Shown: positions 36,402 through 44,421 of the stretch, piece after piece
How the letters are laid out: each line of letters opens with the position of its first letter
Position numbering within the stretch: position 1 is the stretch's first letter
Source of the DNA: Acinetobacter sp. Ac_5812
GTDB lineage: Bacteria; Pseudomonadota; Gammaproteobacteria; Pseudomonadales; Moraxellaceae
NCBI RefSeq assembly: GCF_013072695.1
Contig: NZ_LXUK01000024.1
Location: forward strand, 1-64,000
Length of the DNA: 64,000 bases
Reading direction: 5' to 3'
Translations under genes and position numbers: made by a program
The notes under the pieces: generated by a model
Told to the model about the DNA's origin: nothing
What the model saw: the letters and a program-made list of their open reading frames with translations, nothing else
Databases searched by the model: none

Positions 36402-36773
36402 ATGAATGCACCAGCGAATATTACCAAGCCAGTGGAATTTTCATTACCTATTAAAAACTATGATGAATTTTATCACTTTTATTTAACAGAACATCGCAGT
36501 ATTGCCAGCCGTCGTTTGCATGTCGCAGGCAGCTCTATTGGTTTATATTTCTTTAGTAAAGCCATCCGTAAACGTCAGGCAAAATATGCTGTGTATGGTT
36601 TGGTATCAGGCTATGCGTGTGCTTGGGTTGGGCATTTTTTCTTTGAACATAATAAGCCTGCCAGCTTTAAACAGCCACTGTATAGCTTTATTTCGGATTG
36701 GCGCATGTTGGCAGACGTTGCACGAGGCCGTTTAAGTCTGATTGATCGTCAGTTTGATAAAATTGAGTCGTAA
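36402..36773 (+). CDS. Mpo1-like (DUF962) small membrane protein
   Basis: 123 residues. Family landmarks: YDEFYHFYLTEHRSIASRRLHVAGSS (about 20-45), GYACAWVGHFFFEHNKPASFKQPLYSFISDWRM (about 71-103), with conserved His residues in EH, RRLH and GHFFFEHN. Yeast Mpo1 is an Fe2+-dependent dioxygenase acting on 2-hydroxy fatty acids; bacterial members are often truncated to this core. Two short hydrophobic helices suggest inner-membrane location. Enzymatic role here is inferred. Confidence 0.85.
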   Translation: MNAPANITKPVEFSLPIKNYDEFYHFYLTEHRSIASRRLHVAGSSIGLYFFSKAIRKRQAKYAVYGLVSGYACAWVGHFFFEHNKPASFKQPLYSFISDWRMLADVARGRLSLIDRQFDKIES

Positions 36774-36940
36774 ATCAACGTATATTTAATAATAAATAAT
36801 CCATTTTAGCATTGACTGTTGAAATGGATCTGCAAAATAACCGTTAGCACTACATTTTATCTGATTGAAGAAGCTCATTCATATCACGATAAATATTTTT
36901 TGTTATATTGATTGATATCCCACCTTTTTTCGTCGTGCTT

Positions 36941-38107
36941 ATGAATCGCTATGATATGTATTATGATGAGCTTGTAGAACTTATTTATAAAATTCCTTTA
37001 GGCACAGAAGGATGGAATCAATTCGCTACACGTCTTAATCAAGTTCTCGATTTATCTTTGGTACATATTCTTGCACTAGATTTCCAAAAACAGGCTTTTT
37101 CATTTAGCCATAGTGTTGGTGTGATTACAGAAGAGGAGATTGCAAGTACAGAGGTGAAATACCTACATTATTCAGTTGAAGATGATCCACGTTGGGGAGA
37201 GTTTTTAAGACCTGATCGTACAGGATGGTATCAATGCCATCATACGGTTTCTGATGAATTTGTCTCTCAATCTGCCCTTTATCAAAATATTTTATTGCCG
37301 ATACAGGTGCGTTATACCGCAGCACATGAACTGATTTTGGATGAAAAATTATGTGTACTTTTAGGTGTGTTTACTTCAATTGAAAGGCAACCTTTAGAAA
37401 ACGTAGACTTACATTTTTTAGACCAACTTATAGTACATCTAAAACGAGTTGTAGCTATTCAAAGACATATCTATGAGTTTTCTAGTAAAGCAATTATGGG
37501 ATATGCATTGATTGATAAACTTTCTCAACCAATTATGCTATTAAATTTAGCTGGACAGGTATCGCATGCTAATTTGGCTGCTAAGCACTTGTTCAGTAAA
37601 AGCAAGATACTCGAGATTGAGGATAATCGGCTGATTTTGCCAGAACCCTATCAATCTCAATTGATCGCTAACTTACAGCATATTGAATATTTATTTAAAT
37701 CGAGACAGTTATTATCTGAGCAAATTCTAGATGATGGCTGTATAAAAATAACCGATCAAAACAACGAAATTCTGTATATTTTCGCAACCTTGCTGGTTTC
37801 TGAGCAGGAAATGAAAGCGTTTGGTATCCGTCCTTCCGTGATGTTGACATTTTATCATCCAAGTCATTCATCTACCGTTGATGCTCATTTACTCCATGCT
37901 GCATTTAATTTGTCGCCAGCTGAAGCAAGGGTGGCATTATTGCTTTTAGAAGGAGACCTTCCTAAAGAAATCGCAACAAAGCATCAAGTCCACTTAGATA
38001 CGATTCGTAAACAATTGCAATCTATTTACAAGAAAACTTCGACCAGTCGGCAAGCAGAGCTAGTCAAATTACTATTAAACATTCCTCGCTATAATGTAAA
38101 TGTATAA
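36941..38107 (+). CDS. LuxR-family regulator (paralogue A) flanking the lipoprotein island
   Basis: 388 residues from ATG 36941 (MNRYDMYYDELVELIYKI); a TTG at 36908 is less likely. A long N-terminal region without response-regulator or known autoinducer-binding motifs includes a PAS-like segment near 195-300 (PIMLLNLAGQVSHANLAAKHL). The C-terminus has a LuxR/GerE helix-turn-helix: LSPAEARVALLLLEGDLPKEIATK and LDTIRKQLQSIYKKTSTSRQAELVKLLL (~320-380). The same architecture is found at 44422-45549 on the opposite strand. It reads toward the island whose promoters carry a shared palindrome, making it a candidate regulator (inferred). An inverted repeat ATCCATTT / AAATGGAT (36799-36829) lies upstream. 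Confidence 0.88.
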   Translation: MNRYDMYYDELVELIYKIPLGTEGWNQFATRLNQVLDLSLVHILALDFQKQAFSFSHSVGVITEEEIASTEVKYLHYSVEDDPRWGEFLRPDRTGWYQCHHTVSDEFVSQSALYQNILLPIQVRYTAAHELILDEKLCVLLGVFTSIERQPLENVDLHFLDQLIVHLKRVVAIQRHIYEFSSKAIMGYALIDKLSQPIMLLNLAGQVSHANLAAKHLFSKSKILEIEDNRLILPEPYQSQLIANLQHIEYLFKSRQLLSEQILDDGCIKITDQNNEILYIFATLLVSEQEMKAFGIRPSVMLTFYHPSHSSTVDAHLLHAAFNLSPAEARVALLLLEGDLPKEIATKHQVHLDTIRKQLQSIYKKTSTSRQAELVKLLLNIPRYNVNV

Positions 38108-38121
38108 AAAAAATACAGGTT

Positions 38122-38139
38122 CTACCTCATTTGAGGAAT
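38122..38139 (+). promoter_or_regulatory. Palindromic operator candidate, site 1
   Basis: CTACCTCATTTGAGGAAT: two mismatches from site 2, core CCTCA-TT-TGAGG intact. It lies 60 bp upstream of the first lipoprotein ATG; the following bases (GGAATAGACGA, TTCTC, AACACT) also match those after site 3. Confidence 0.6.
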
Positions 38140-38198
38140 AGACGAAAATACAGTTTTCTCTAACACTTATGAGTGTATATTTTAGTTGGGAGAGAAAA

Positions 38199-39068
38199 AT
38201 GAAATATTCAGTTTTAGGCCTTTTGATTGGCAGTTTATTATTGGCGGGGTGTGGTGGTTCAGATAATGATAATAATGATTCTAGTAACCCACCCAAAAAC
38301 AATGGTGGTTCAGAGCAACCAAACCCTAAACCTGTCGTAACGACTGAACTTGTGAATGAAATGAGTGGTATTGCATTACGTGAGGCATTACTGTCAGGTT
38401 TGGTTGATACATTAATTTCTGGCACAGATGACGCGCTTGATAGTGGGCAATGCAAAACAGGGACTATGGCGCGAACTGAAAGTGGTTTGACCTTTAATGG
38501 CTGTGAAGGCATGTACGAGGACGATAATGTTAAAGTATCAGGACAAGTTACGACTGCAAATGATAGTTATACATTTAAGGATCTCACTCTAACCTACCCA
38601 AGTGGTGAAACACAAAAAATTAATGGTAGTTTACAAATTTTAGAGAACCCAACAAGTGTAAAAGTTACTTCGACTCAACTAATACTTGATGCACAAGAGC
38701 TCAATTCAGCTAAAAAACTAATTCCAATTAACTATACGATTAAAGATTATCAACTGGTTTGGACACCGAGTGATGCAAGTCATGTACAATTACAAGTGAG
38801 TTCAAAATTAAAATCTACGGGCCGAGAGGGCGGAGATTTTAATATGGCGTTTGATAATTTTATGACACCATTCAATATTCAGAAAAATGAAGAAGATGAT
38901 TTGATTGGAAATCCATTTACGGGAACATTAACGATTACAGATTTAAATCAAAGTAAAAATATCATTACAATCAAAGCACTCGGCGCAAATCAAAAAGCCC
39001 AATATACCTCTGTAGGTGAGCAGAGCTTTGATAAACAAATTGCATGGGAAGAATTGTTAGATTATTAA
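38199..39068 (+). CDS. Lipoprotein of unknown function (island gene 1)
   Basis: 289 residues from ATG 38199, preceded by a GGGAGAG ribosome site. Lipoprotein signal MKYSVLGLLIGSLLLAGC; mature part begins with a Gly-Ser-Asp-Asn linker, then helices and beta-rich sequence (VSGQVTTANDSYTFKDLTL, SGETQKINGSLQILE). One Cys pair (QCKTGT, NGCEG) could form a disulfide. No residue at +2 favours inner-membrane retention (Gly), so it is likely sorted to the outer membrane. The signal peptide and leader resemble those of the lipoproteins at 40706 and 42411, while the mature part does not. Function unknown; context suggests a regulated surface or periplasmic factor. Confidence 0.8.
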   Translation: MKYSVLGLLIGSLLLAGCGGSDNDNNDSSNPPKNNGGSEQPNPKPVVTTELVNEMSGIALREALLSGLVDTLISGTDDALDSGQCKTGTMARTESGLTFNGCEGMYEDDNVKVSGQVTTANDSYTFKDLTLTYPSGETQKINGSLQILENPTSVKVTSTQLILDAQELNSAKKLIPINYTIKDYQLVWTPSDASHVQLQVSSKLKSTGREGGDFNMAFDNFMTPFNIQKNEEDDLIGNPFTGTLTITDLNQSKNIITIKALGANQKAQYTSVGEQSFDKQIAWEELLDY

Positions 39069-39112
39069 GTTTTTGTAATTTCTTGTAAGTTAAAATGTAG
39101 AGTCACTCAGTA

Positions 39113-39143
39113 TTAAAGCCGTATTTTGATACGGCTTTTTTAT
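39113..39143 (+). terminator. Terminator after island gene 1
   Basis: Perfect stem AAAGCCGTAT / ATACGGCTTT (39115-39124, 39129-39138), 4-nt loop, T run. Confidence 0.85.
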
Positions 39144-39205
39144 TGTTAAAAAAGTTGTAAATATCAACTAAATTATAGGATTACATGTAAAAAATAGAAA
39201 AGTCT

Positions 39206-39223
39206 ATTCCTCATTTGAGGAAT
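39206..39223 (+). promoter_or_regulatory. Palindromic operator candidate, site 2
   Basis: ATTCCTCA-TT-TGAGGAAT, perfect 8-bp arms with a 2-bp spacer, 70 bp upstream of the barrel-protein ATG. A weaker copy, ATTCCTGCTTTGAAGGAT, follows at 39249-39266. Confidence 0.65.
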
Positions 39224-39293
39224 GTTTTATTTACAATAAATAACATATATTCCTGCTTTGAAGGATTCTGTTTAAACATTGTGGGGCCGAAAA

Positions 39294-40538
39294 ATGAAGA
39301 CTAATTTTTGGAAAATGGGTTTTGGGGTGATTTTAAGTACTTTAAGTATTCATTCCGTATTTGCTAAAGATATTTTTACAGCAGAAGTGCAGGTTGATGG
39401 AGCAACTCAGCTACTTGGATATGGAAAAATTACCAATGTTGCAGATCAATATGAATTTCAAAATATGAAGGACGTTTTTCCAACATATACTAAAAATTCA
39501 GCGGTTAATGCGAAATTAGACCTACGTTCTGTTCCTGTAAATATGAGCTTTGCGGAAAATTCACCCACTTTGGTATTTAAAATTCCATCTCTAGGAATTA
39601 CGCGAACTTATGCTGGAGCGACCCGAGAAGAAAGTAAAGAAAAACTATTGGATGCTTTAAAGGGCGAAGATAAAGATTTACTTAAAAAATTGACCAAAGA
39701 ATGGGTAAAAAACTCACCAATTGATCCTGTTGCAGGAAACCCGAGTAGCTTACTTTCAACAATGACAGGGTCAATGACCGATAATTTATCGGATATGGCA
39801 ACCAATCAGATGTTTGGTGTAAAAGATCAATCGGCTTCTAACTTTTCCATGATGCCACGCTTTGGACGTTATACCCAACAAGGCTATGGTCTCAATGTGT
39901 ATAACTTACCGTTAACTTATTCATATTGGTCTGATAGCAAGAAAATGGGGCTTGTTTTAGATGCACCTTTAACTTTGGTTGATGCTGAAAATGGAACCTT
40001 ATCTGGAAGTTTGAATTTAGGGGTGGGCTTAAATTTTCAATTGGCTTCTACTGAGTCTGTGAATTGGTATCTTATGCCACAAGTACGGGTCGGTGTGACA
40101 GGTTCAAAAGATTTAGGAACGGCTGCCATGATCTATGGTGGCGGTATTAGTAGTAATACACAATTTCCGATTAATGCTGATGCAGCAGTTTCAATTATTA
40201 ACATGTTGTCTTTTTATAAAACAGGCTCAGTTAAAGTCGGTGATTATGATAGTAGTTATGATTTAAAAAATACGATTTTCCGTAATGGCGTGGAGTACAG
40301 CCAAGTTCTACATAAAACTGTGGCAGGTAGTCCATTAATTGCAAAATTGTCATACGCACGAACTGATTTTAGTGGTGATCAATTATATTCGGAATTATCA
40401 CATGATTTTTCGGGTTCGATTGGTTTTAAAAACTTAAATCCTAAGGCGTGGATAAATGACTATCGTGTTGGATTTACTTATACATACGCCGATAAAGATC
40501 TAAGGGGATTCATGTTGAATGCTGGATATACCTTCTAA
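39294..40538 (+). CDS. Putative outer-membrane beta-barrel protein (island gene 2)
   Basis: 414 residues from ATG 39294 (MKTNFWKMGFG). Signal peptide about 1-25 (HSVFAKD). The N-terminal third is soluble with mixed strands and a helical stretch (about 105-155). From about 180 the sequence alternates hydrophobic/aromatic residues in strands with turns (GLVLDAPLTLV, GSLNLGVGLNFQL, WYLMPQVRVGVTG, YRVGFTYTYADKDLRGFMLNAGYTF) and ends in Phe, the outer-membrane insertion signal. I do not recognise the family. Flanked by terminators and with its own copy of the palindrome, it is a separate transcription unit of the same presumptive regulon. Confidence 0.78.
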   Translation: MKTNFWKMGFGVILSTLSIHSVFAKDIFTAEVQVDGATQLLGYGKITNVADQYEFQNMKDVFPTYTKNSAVNAKLDLRSVPVNMSFAENSPTLVFKIPSLGITRTYAGATREESKEKLLDALKGEDKDLLKKLTKEWVKNSPIDPVAGNPSSLLSTMTGSMTDNLSDMATNQMFGVKDQSASNFSMMPRFGRYTQQGYGLNVYNLPLTYSYWSDSKKMGLVLDAPLTLVDAENGTLSGSLNLGVGLNFQLASTESVNWYLMPQVRVGVTGSKDLGTAAMIYGGGISSNTQFPINADAAVSIINMLSFYKTGSVKVGDYDSSYDLKNTIFRNGVEYSQVLHKTVAGSPLIAKLSYARTDFSGDQLYSELSHDFSGSIGFKNLNPKAWINDYRVGFTYTYADKDLRGFMLNAGYTF

Positions 40539-40582
40539 TTTTAGATGGCATTTATTTATTCATATAGGTTGATTAATTTTAT

Positions 40583-40615
40583 AGCTGCATTTATTCCCAA
40601 TGCAGCTTTTTTTAT
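40583..40615 (+). terminator. Terminator after island gene 2
   Basis: Stem AGCTGCATT / AATGCAGCT (40583-40591, 40599-40607), 7-nt loop, T run. Confidence 0.85.
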
Positions 40616-40630
40616 TGTTTTATGAGAGTT

Positions 40631-40648
40631 ATTCCTCATTCATGGAAT
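40631..40648 (+). promoter_or_regulatory. Palindromic operator candidate, site 3
   Basis: ATTCCTCATTCATGGAAT: left arm identical to site 2, right arm with two changes. It lies 58 bp upstream of the lipoprotein ATG at 40706, almost the same distance as site 1 from its gene, and shares downstream bases with site 1. Confidence 0.55.
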
Positions 40649-40705
40649 AGACGACGGAAGAAAATTCTCCAACACTAGAGTTATGCTTTTAGTGAGGAGA
40701 GCATC

Positions 40706-42238
40706 ATGAAATATTCAATATTAAGTGTTTTAGTGGGAAGCTTGATTTTGGTTGGTTGTGGTGGGGATTCTAGCGATAACTCAACTAAGCCGACACCTGA
40801 CATCAAAAATCCAGAAAAACCTGTTCAGCAAATTAAAAAAATTTCTGGACAAGTTGAAGGTTATCAAGATTTCAAGAGTAAGTTTGCTGAAATTTTATCT
40901 GCTGATGGGAAAATATATAAGGCAGAAATTACTTCGAAAGGGCAGTATAGTATTTCCGATGAAATTAAATATCCGTATGTAATACGCGTTGAGAAAAATG
41001 ATAATACTTACTTATATGGAGTTCCAAAAGATGATAATCGATTAGATGTCTTGAATATTAATAAAATATCAAATTTATTAACTTTAACCTTATCTCCAAA
41101 TAATTTGGCTGAAAACCTATGGGGGTTGGAAAGTAAAACTAGAGTGGATATAATTGTAAAAAATTATAAAGCTGCATCACAAAAGATTGATAATTCAATT
41201 TCACCAGTTCTTTCTGTTTTAAATGCAACAAGTATTGATGTCTTAAATCAACCCTATGAAATAAATAGATCGATTATTGATAATATTTTAGATAATATTA
41301 ATGTTGTTGTAAATAAACCTATTTCTAATCAAGGTTCTCCAGTTATTGCATTGGCTGCAGCAGCTACACCAAATAATGTAACATTATGGGATAATTCTTT
41401 GCTTACAAAAAATCCTATATTGTTAAGTAGTTCAAATAATATTTTTGATTTTGGAGCGGTGGAAAATAGTGCTGAAAAGCATTATGAGGAAATAAAAGCT
41501 AGTGCTCTTAAATATGATCCAAAAAATATAGACCAAAATAAGGTAAGAGCATTAAGTGAAAAAATACAGCAAGAACTTCAGAATTCTAATCCATCTACAG
41601 ATAAAATTTATAGTCTATTAAGAGATTTTATGATTGCAACGGCCGTACCTGTAAGTGTTGCCGATGAAATTATAAGATCATCCAAAAGTGGTGAGAGTAT
41701 TGATAAAATAGCTGATCTAATTGGTAAGGCATATGGACAAGACTTATCTAAAGAAATTGAAAAATATAAGGATATGAAGGTTGATTTAATTTCTAAAGAT
41801 GCAGTAAATAAAAAAATTACATATAAAATTACACTAGGTGGGATACCTCAGATTGTGACATGGTCAGTTAGTGGGCAGGTTTTAGATAGTTCGAATATGA
41901 ACAAAAAAGATATGTCGAGTTGTATACAAGATGTATATTCTGGTTCAGCTTCTGGTCCAATTACACCTGAATATTATGTCAGAAATAGTATTTTTAAAAA
42001 CACATGTAATCAAGATTTGAATTATATTAGCTGTATTTGGGTAGGCGGAACAAGTGGTAAATCGTATTGTAAAGATACGGTCTCTAAATTAGTTAAGTCT
42101 GGTTCTTCTACGGGGCTTTATAATATAACAGCAGGTCCATTAATTGAGTCTAGAGTATTTTTTGCCTGTCCTTCGCCATCAGTACCAACTTTTGTCGGTG
42201 ATAATGATGCATTTATATATAGGTATCGTTGTAGTTGA
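40706..42238 (+). CDS. Lipoprotein of unknown function (island gene 3)
   Basis: 510 residues. Lipoprotein signal MKYSILSVLVGSLILVGC, then a Ser/Thr/Pro linker and a small beta domain (about 43-105: KISGQVEGYQDF, YSISDEIKYPYVIRVEK) reminiscent of carboxypeptidase-regulatory-like repeats. The middle is helical, and the C-terminal ~100 residues hold about six Cys (SSCIQ, NTCNQ, ISCIWVGG, SYCKD, FFACPS, YRCS), suggesting a disulfide-stabilised domain. AT-rich codon use (ATA, AGA) contrasts with neighbouring core genes. Function unknown; the next gene starts 172 bp later without a recognised terminator between, so they may be cotranscribed. Confidence 0.8.
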   Translation: MKYSILSVLVGSLILVGCGGDSSDNSTKPTPDIKNPEKPVQQIKKISGQVEGYQDFKSKFAEILSADGKIYKAEITSKGQYSISDEIKYPYVIRVEKNDNTYLYGVPKDDNRLDVLNINKISNLLTLTLSPNNLAENLWGLESKTRVDIIVKNYKAASQKIDNSISPVLSVLNATSIDVLNQPYEINRSIIDNILDNINVVVNKPISNQGSPVIALAAAATPNNVTLWDNSLLTKNPILLSSSNNIFDFGAVENSAEKHYEEIKASALKYDPKNIDQNKVRALSEKIQQELQNSNPSTDKIYSLLRDFMIATAVPVSVADEIIRSSKSGESIDKIADLIGKAYGQDLSKEIEKYKDMKVDLISKDAVNKKITYKITLGGIPQIVTWSVSGQVLDSSNMNKKDMSSCIQDVYSGSASGPITPEYYVRNSIFKNTCNQDLNYISCIWVGGTSGKSYCKDTVSKLVKSGSSTGLYNITAGPLIESRVFFACPSPSVPTFVGDNDAFIYRYRCS

Positions 42239-42410
42239 TTGAATAATAGCTATATTTTTAGTTTGGATTTTTATTTGATTAGAAGAAGATTAATTTAATA
42301 TGCTAATCATAAGAATATTAAAAAATCCATTCTTTTCCTTATTTATAGAAAAGATTGCCAAAATTTTTCATTCACATTAAAAGATCCGAGAAAGATATAA
42401 GGAGATTGAG

Positions 42411-44291
42411 ATGAAGTATTCATTATTAAGTACTTTAATAGTAAGTTTATTGCTAGGAGGTTGTGGTGGAGGTGGAAATGAAACATCTTCACCAACACCA
42501 ACACCAACACCAACACCAACACCAACACCAACACCAACACCAACACCAACACCAACACCAACACCAACACCAACACCAACGACTATTGATGAGATGAAAG
42601 AGGAAATAGCTTTACCTATGACTTATAATAGTTCTAGAGTGACTTATTCGGGAGAGGCATATATAGGAACTCAAGGCTCATCAAATATAGGAACTATTTT
42701 TATTCCAGCATCTGGGGATAATGATTCTAAGAGAGGGGAGCGTTTCCCTTTACTATATGATTTGGATAAGGAAGTATTTACGGAGGTAAAAGTGCCGAGT
42801 GGGGGTATTAGTTGGCATGATCCTAGTATACATGGTATTAGTGCTGATGGTAATGTTACGCATATTTTTGGAAATTATTTTGATGCTTCTGGAAACTTGG
42901 AGAATAAAAATTCAAATCATTTTATTTTTGATAAGAAAATAAATACTATTAAAGAGATTGAGTTTTCAGATGATTATCTGATTAGTTATTTAGTAGGTGA
43001 TGGAAAGTCAGTAATCTATACTAAAAGTAAGATGCTTTCTGGAGGGAAATCAGTAACGCCAATCTATAAGTCAGATTATATAAAAGGTACCAATGTTTTA
43101 TTGTCGACATTAGAAAAAAATTTGGTTTTTAGAGGGGCTGATTTAAATGGTAGCACCATGTTGTTTAGTAATTATACAGATGCAGATAGTGCCGGTTCTT
43201 ATGCATATAATAATGTTCTTATCTACGACTCTCTTGGTAATAAGTATAAGAATTTATTAAATTCTGATGATTATTGGAGTAGTTGTACTAATATGGCAAT
43301 AAATCCATCTGGAAATATGGTTGTGGTTGGTTGTGGAAGTTCAAATGAGGGGGGGAAGAAAGAAAAAGATTATAAAAAACTATCTAATTTCGTATTGTTT
43401 GATTTAAAAAATAATAAAAAAATTTTTATTAAAAACTCTGATATAATCAATAAAACAGGACTTGAGTATTTCAATAGTCCTGATTATGTTGGTAGAATTC
43501 ATGGTATAGATGATACAGGTTTTTCATTTTTTGTGACTGGAGTGGTAACAGAGCTTCCGAAGCGTAAACCCGAAGTACGCTATTTTATGAGGTATGATTT
43601 TATAAAAAATACCCTACAAGCCTACAAACTTATTGGAAATTTAAAAAAAGAAGTAGATGTTTATGAATTAATTTCAACCACAACATCTCCTTTAGCTAGA
43701 AGTGATATTTTTATTGGGTATGTAGATACTGGTGTGGTCGATAAAAATTATAATCATTTGAATAAATACTATATTCAAAAAATTAATATAGGTAGTCTAA
43801 ATACAATGAAAAGTGATGGAACAGCAAATAGCTTACCACCATCACCTCCAGAAATGACTGAAAATAGTGTTTCAGCTGAGGGTGATGATCGTATAGAAAC
43901 CTATTCAGCTCCAGCTTCGCTTTATCCTTCTAATGGTGGGTTATATGATAATGCATCTATTGCATGTGCTTTGAGTTATACTGGATTTGCTGAGAAAAAC
44001 TTCCAACCGTTTAAAATGTATGATCCTTTGACAGTATCGGGTGAGACAGCTAAAGAAGCTGCTTGTCGTAGAGTAAATACAACATGGCAAGATTATTTAA
44101 GTTCAAATAATAGGTTAATTGCTTTCTGTAGCTCTTTACCATACAAAGATATTTCGGTAGCAATTACTTATAAAAGTAGTAGCGTACAGTATAAAACTAA
44201 ATATTCAGATCAAAACCCAATAGTTTGGGATAAAGTTAAAAATTTAGTTTCACAAAGTTATAAAGTTGATTTTGATCTTTGTAATAAGTGA
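42411..44291 (+). CDS. Lipoprotein with Pro-Thr repeat stalk (island gene 4)
   Basis: 626 residues with AAGGAG seven nt before the ATG. Lipoprotein signal MKYSLLSTLIVSLLLGGC, a Gly-rich linker, then 15 consecutive Pro-Thr dipeptides (about 28-57), an extended stalk that would hold the C-terminal domain away from the membrane. The rest (about 60-470) has repeated strand patterns with GD/SG turns (GNVTHIFGNYFDASGN, GSTMLFSNYTDADSAG, SGNMVVVGCGSS), suggestive of a beta propeller. A C-terminal region (about 510-626) contains four or more Cys. It is strongly AT-rich. Function unknown; a surface-exposed role is inferred from the stalk. Confidence 0.82.
   Translation: MKYSLLSTLIVSLLLGGCGGGGNETSSPTPTPTPTPTPTPTPTPTPTPTPTPTPTPTTIDEMKEEIALPMTYNSSRVTYSGEAYIGTQGSSNIGTIFIPASGDNDSKRGERFPLLYDLDKEVFTEVKVPSGGISWHDPSIHGISADGNVTHIFGNYFDASGNLENKNSNHFIFDKKINTIKEIEFSDDYLISYLVGDGKSVIYTKSKMLSGGKSVTPIYKSDYIKGTNVLLSTLEKNLVFRGADLNGSTMLFSNYTDADSAGSYAYNNVLIYDSLGNKYKNLLNSDDYWSSCTNMAINPSGNMVVVGCGSSNEGGKKEKDYKKLSNFVLFDLKNNKKIFIKNSDIINKTGLEYFNSPDYVGRIHGIDDTGFSFFVTGVVTELPKRKPEVRYFMRYDFIKNTLQAYKLIGNLKKEVDVYELISTTTSPLARSDIFIGYVDTGVVDKNYNHLNKYYIQKINIGSLNTMKSDGTANSLPPSPPEMTENSVSAEGDDRIETYSAPASLYPSNGGLYDNASIACALSYTGFAEKNFQPFKMYDPLTVSGETAKEAACRRVNTTWQDYLSSNNRLIAFCSSLPYKDISVAITYKSSSVQYKTKYSDQNPIVWDKVKNLVSQSYKVDFDLCNK
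42492..42581 (+). repeat. Hexanucleotide tandem repeat (CCAACA)15 within lipoprotein gene
   Basis: Fifteen units of CCAACA over 90 bp; only the last unit differs (CCAACG). Each unit encodes Pro-Thr. Because the unit is six bases, slippage changes stalk length without shifting the frame. Confidence 0.95.
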
Positions 44292-44314
44292 TTAAATGGA
44301 AAATAAGTTTTTCT

Positions 44315-44343
44315 AGCCGCATTTTCAGTGCGGCTTTTTTATT
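44315..44343 (+). terminator. Terminator after island gene 4
   Basis: Stem AGCCGCA / TGCGGCT (44315-44321, 44329-44335), 7-nt loop, T run. Confidence 0.85.
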
Positions 44344-44421
44344 TTATTGAAAGAAAATTGAGATTAAATCTTATATGTTGATAATCTCTTCAATATATGT
44401 AATATTCTTTTTTAACAAAGA

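Noticed and set aside
42343..42579. Minus-strand frame encoding a Val-Leu repeat
   Set aside because: It is simply the reverse complement of the Pro-Thr hexamer repeat; no ribosome site or protein-like remainder.
36941..44291. Identification of the island as the Acinetobacter fil pilus-like cluster
   Set aside because: LuxR neighbours and lipoproteins are reminiscent, but I could not match individual proteins to Fil components with confidence.
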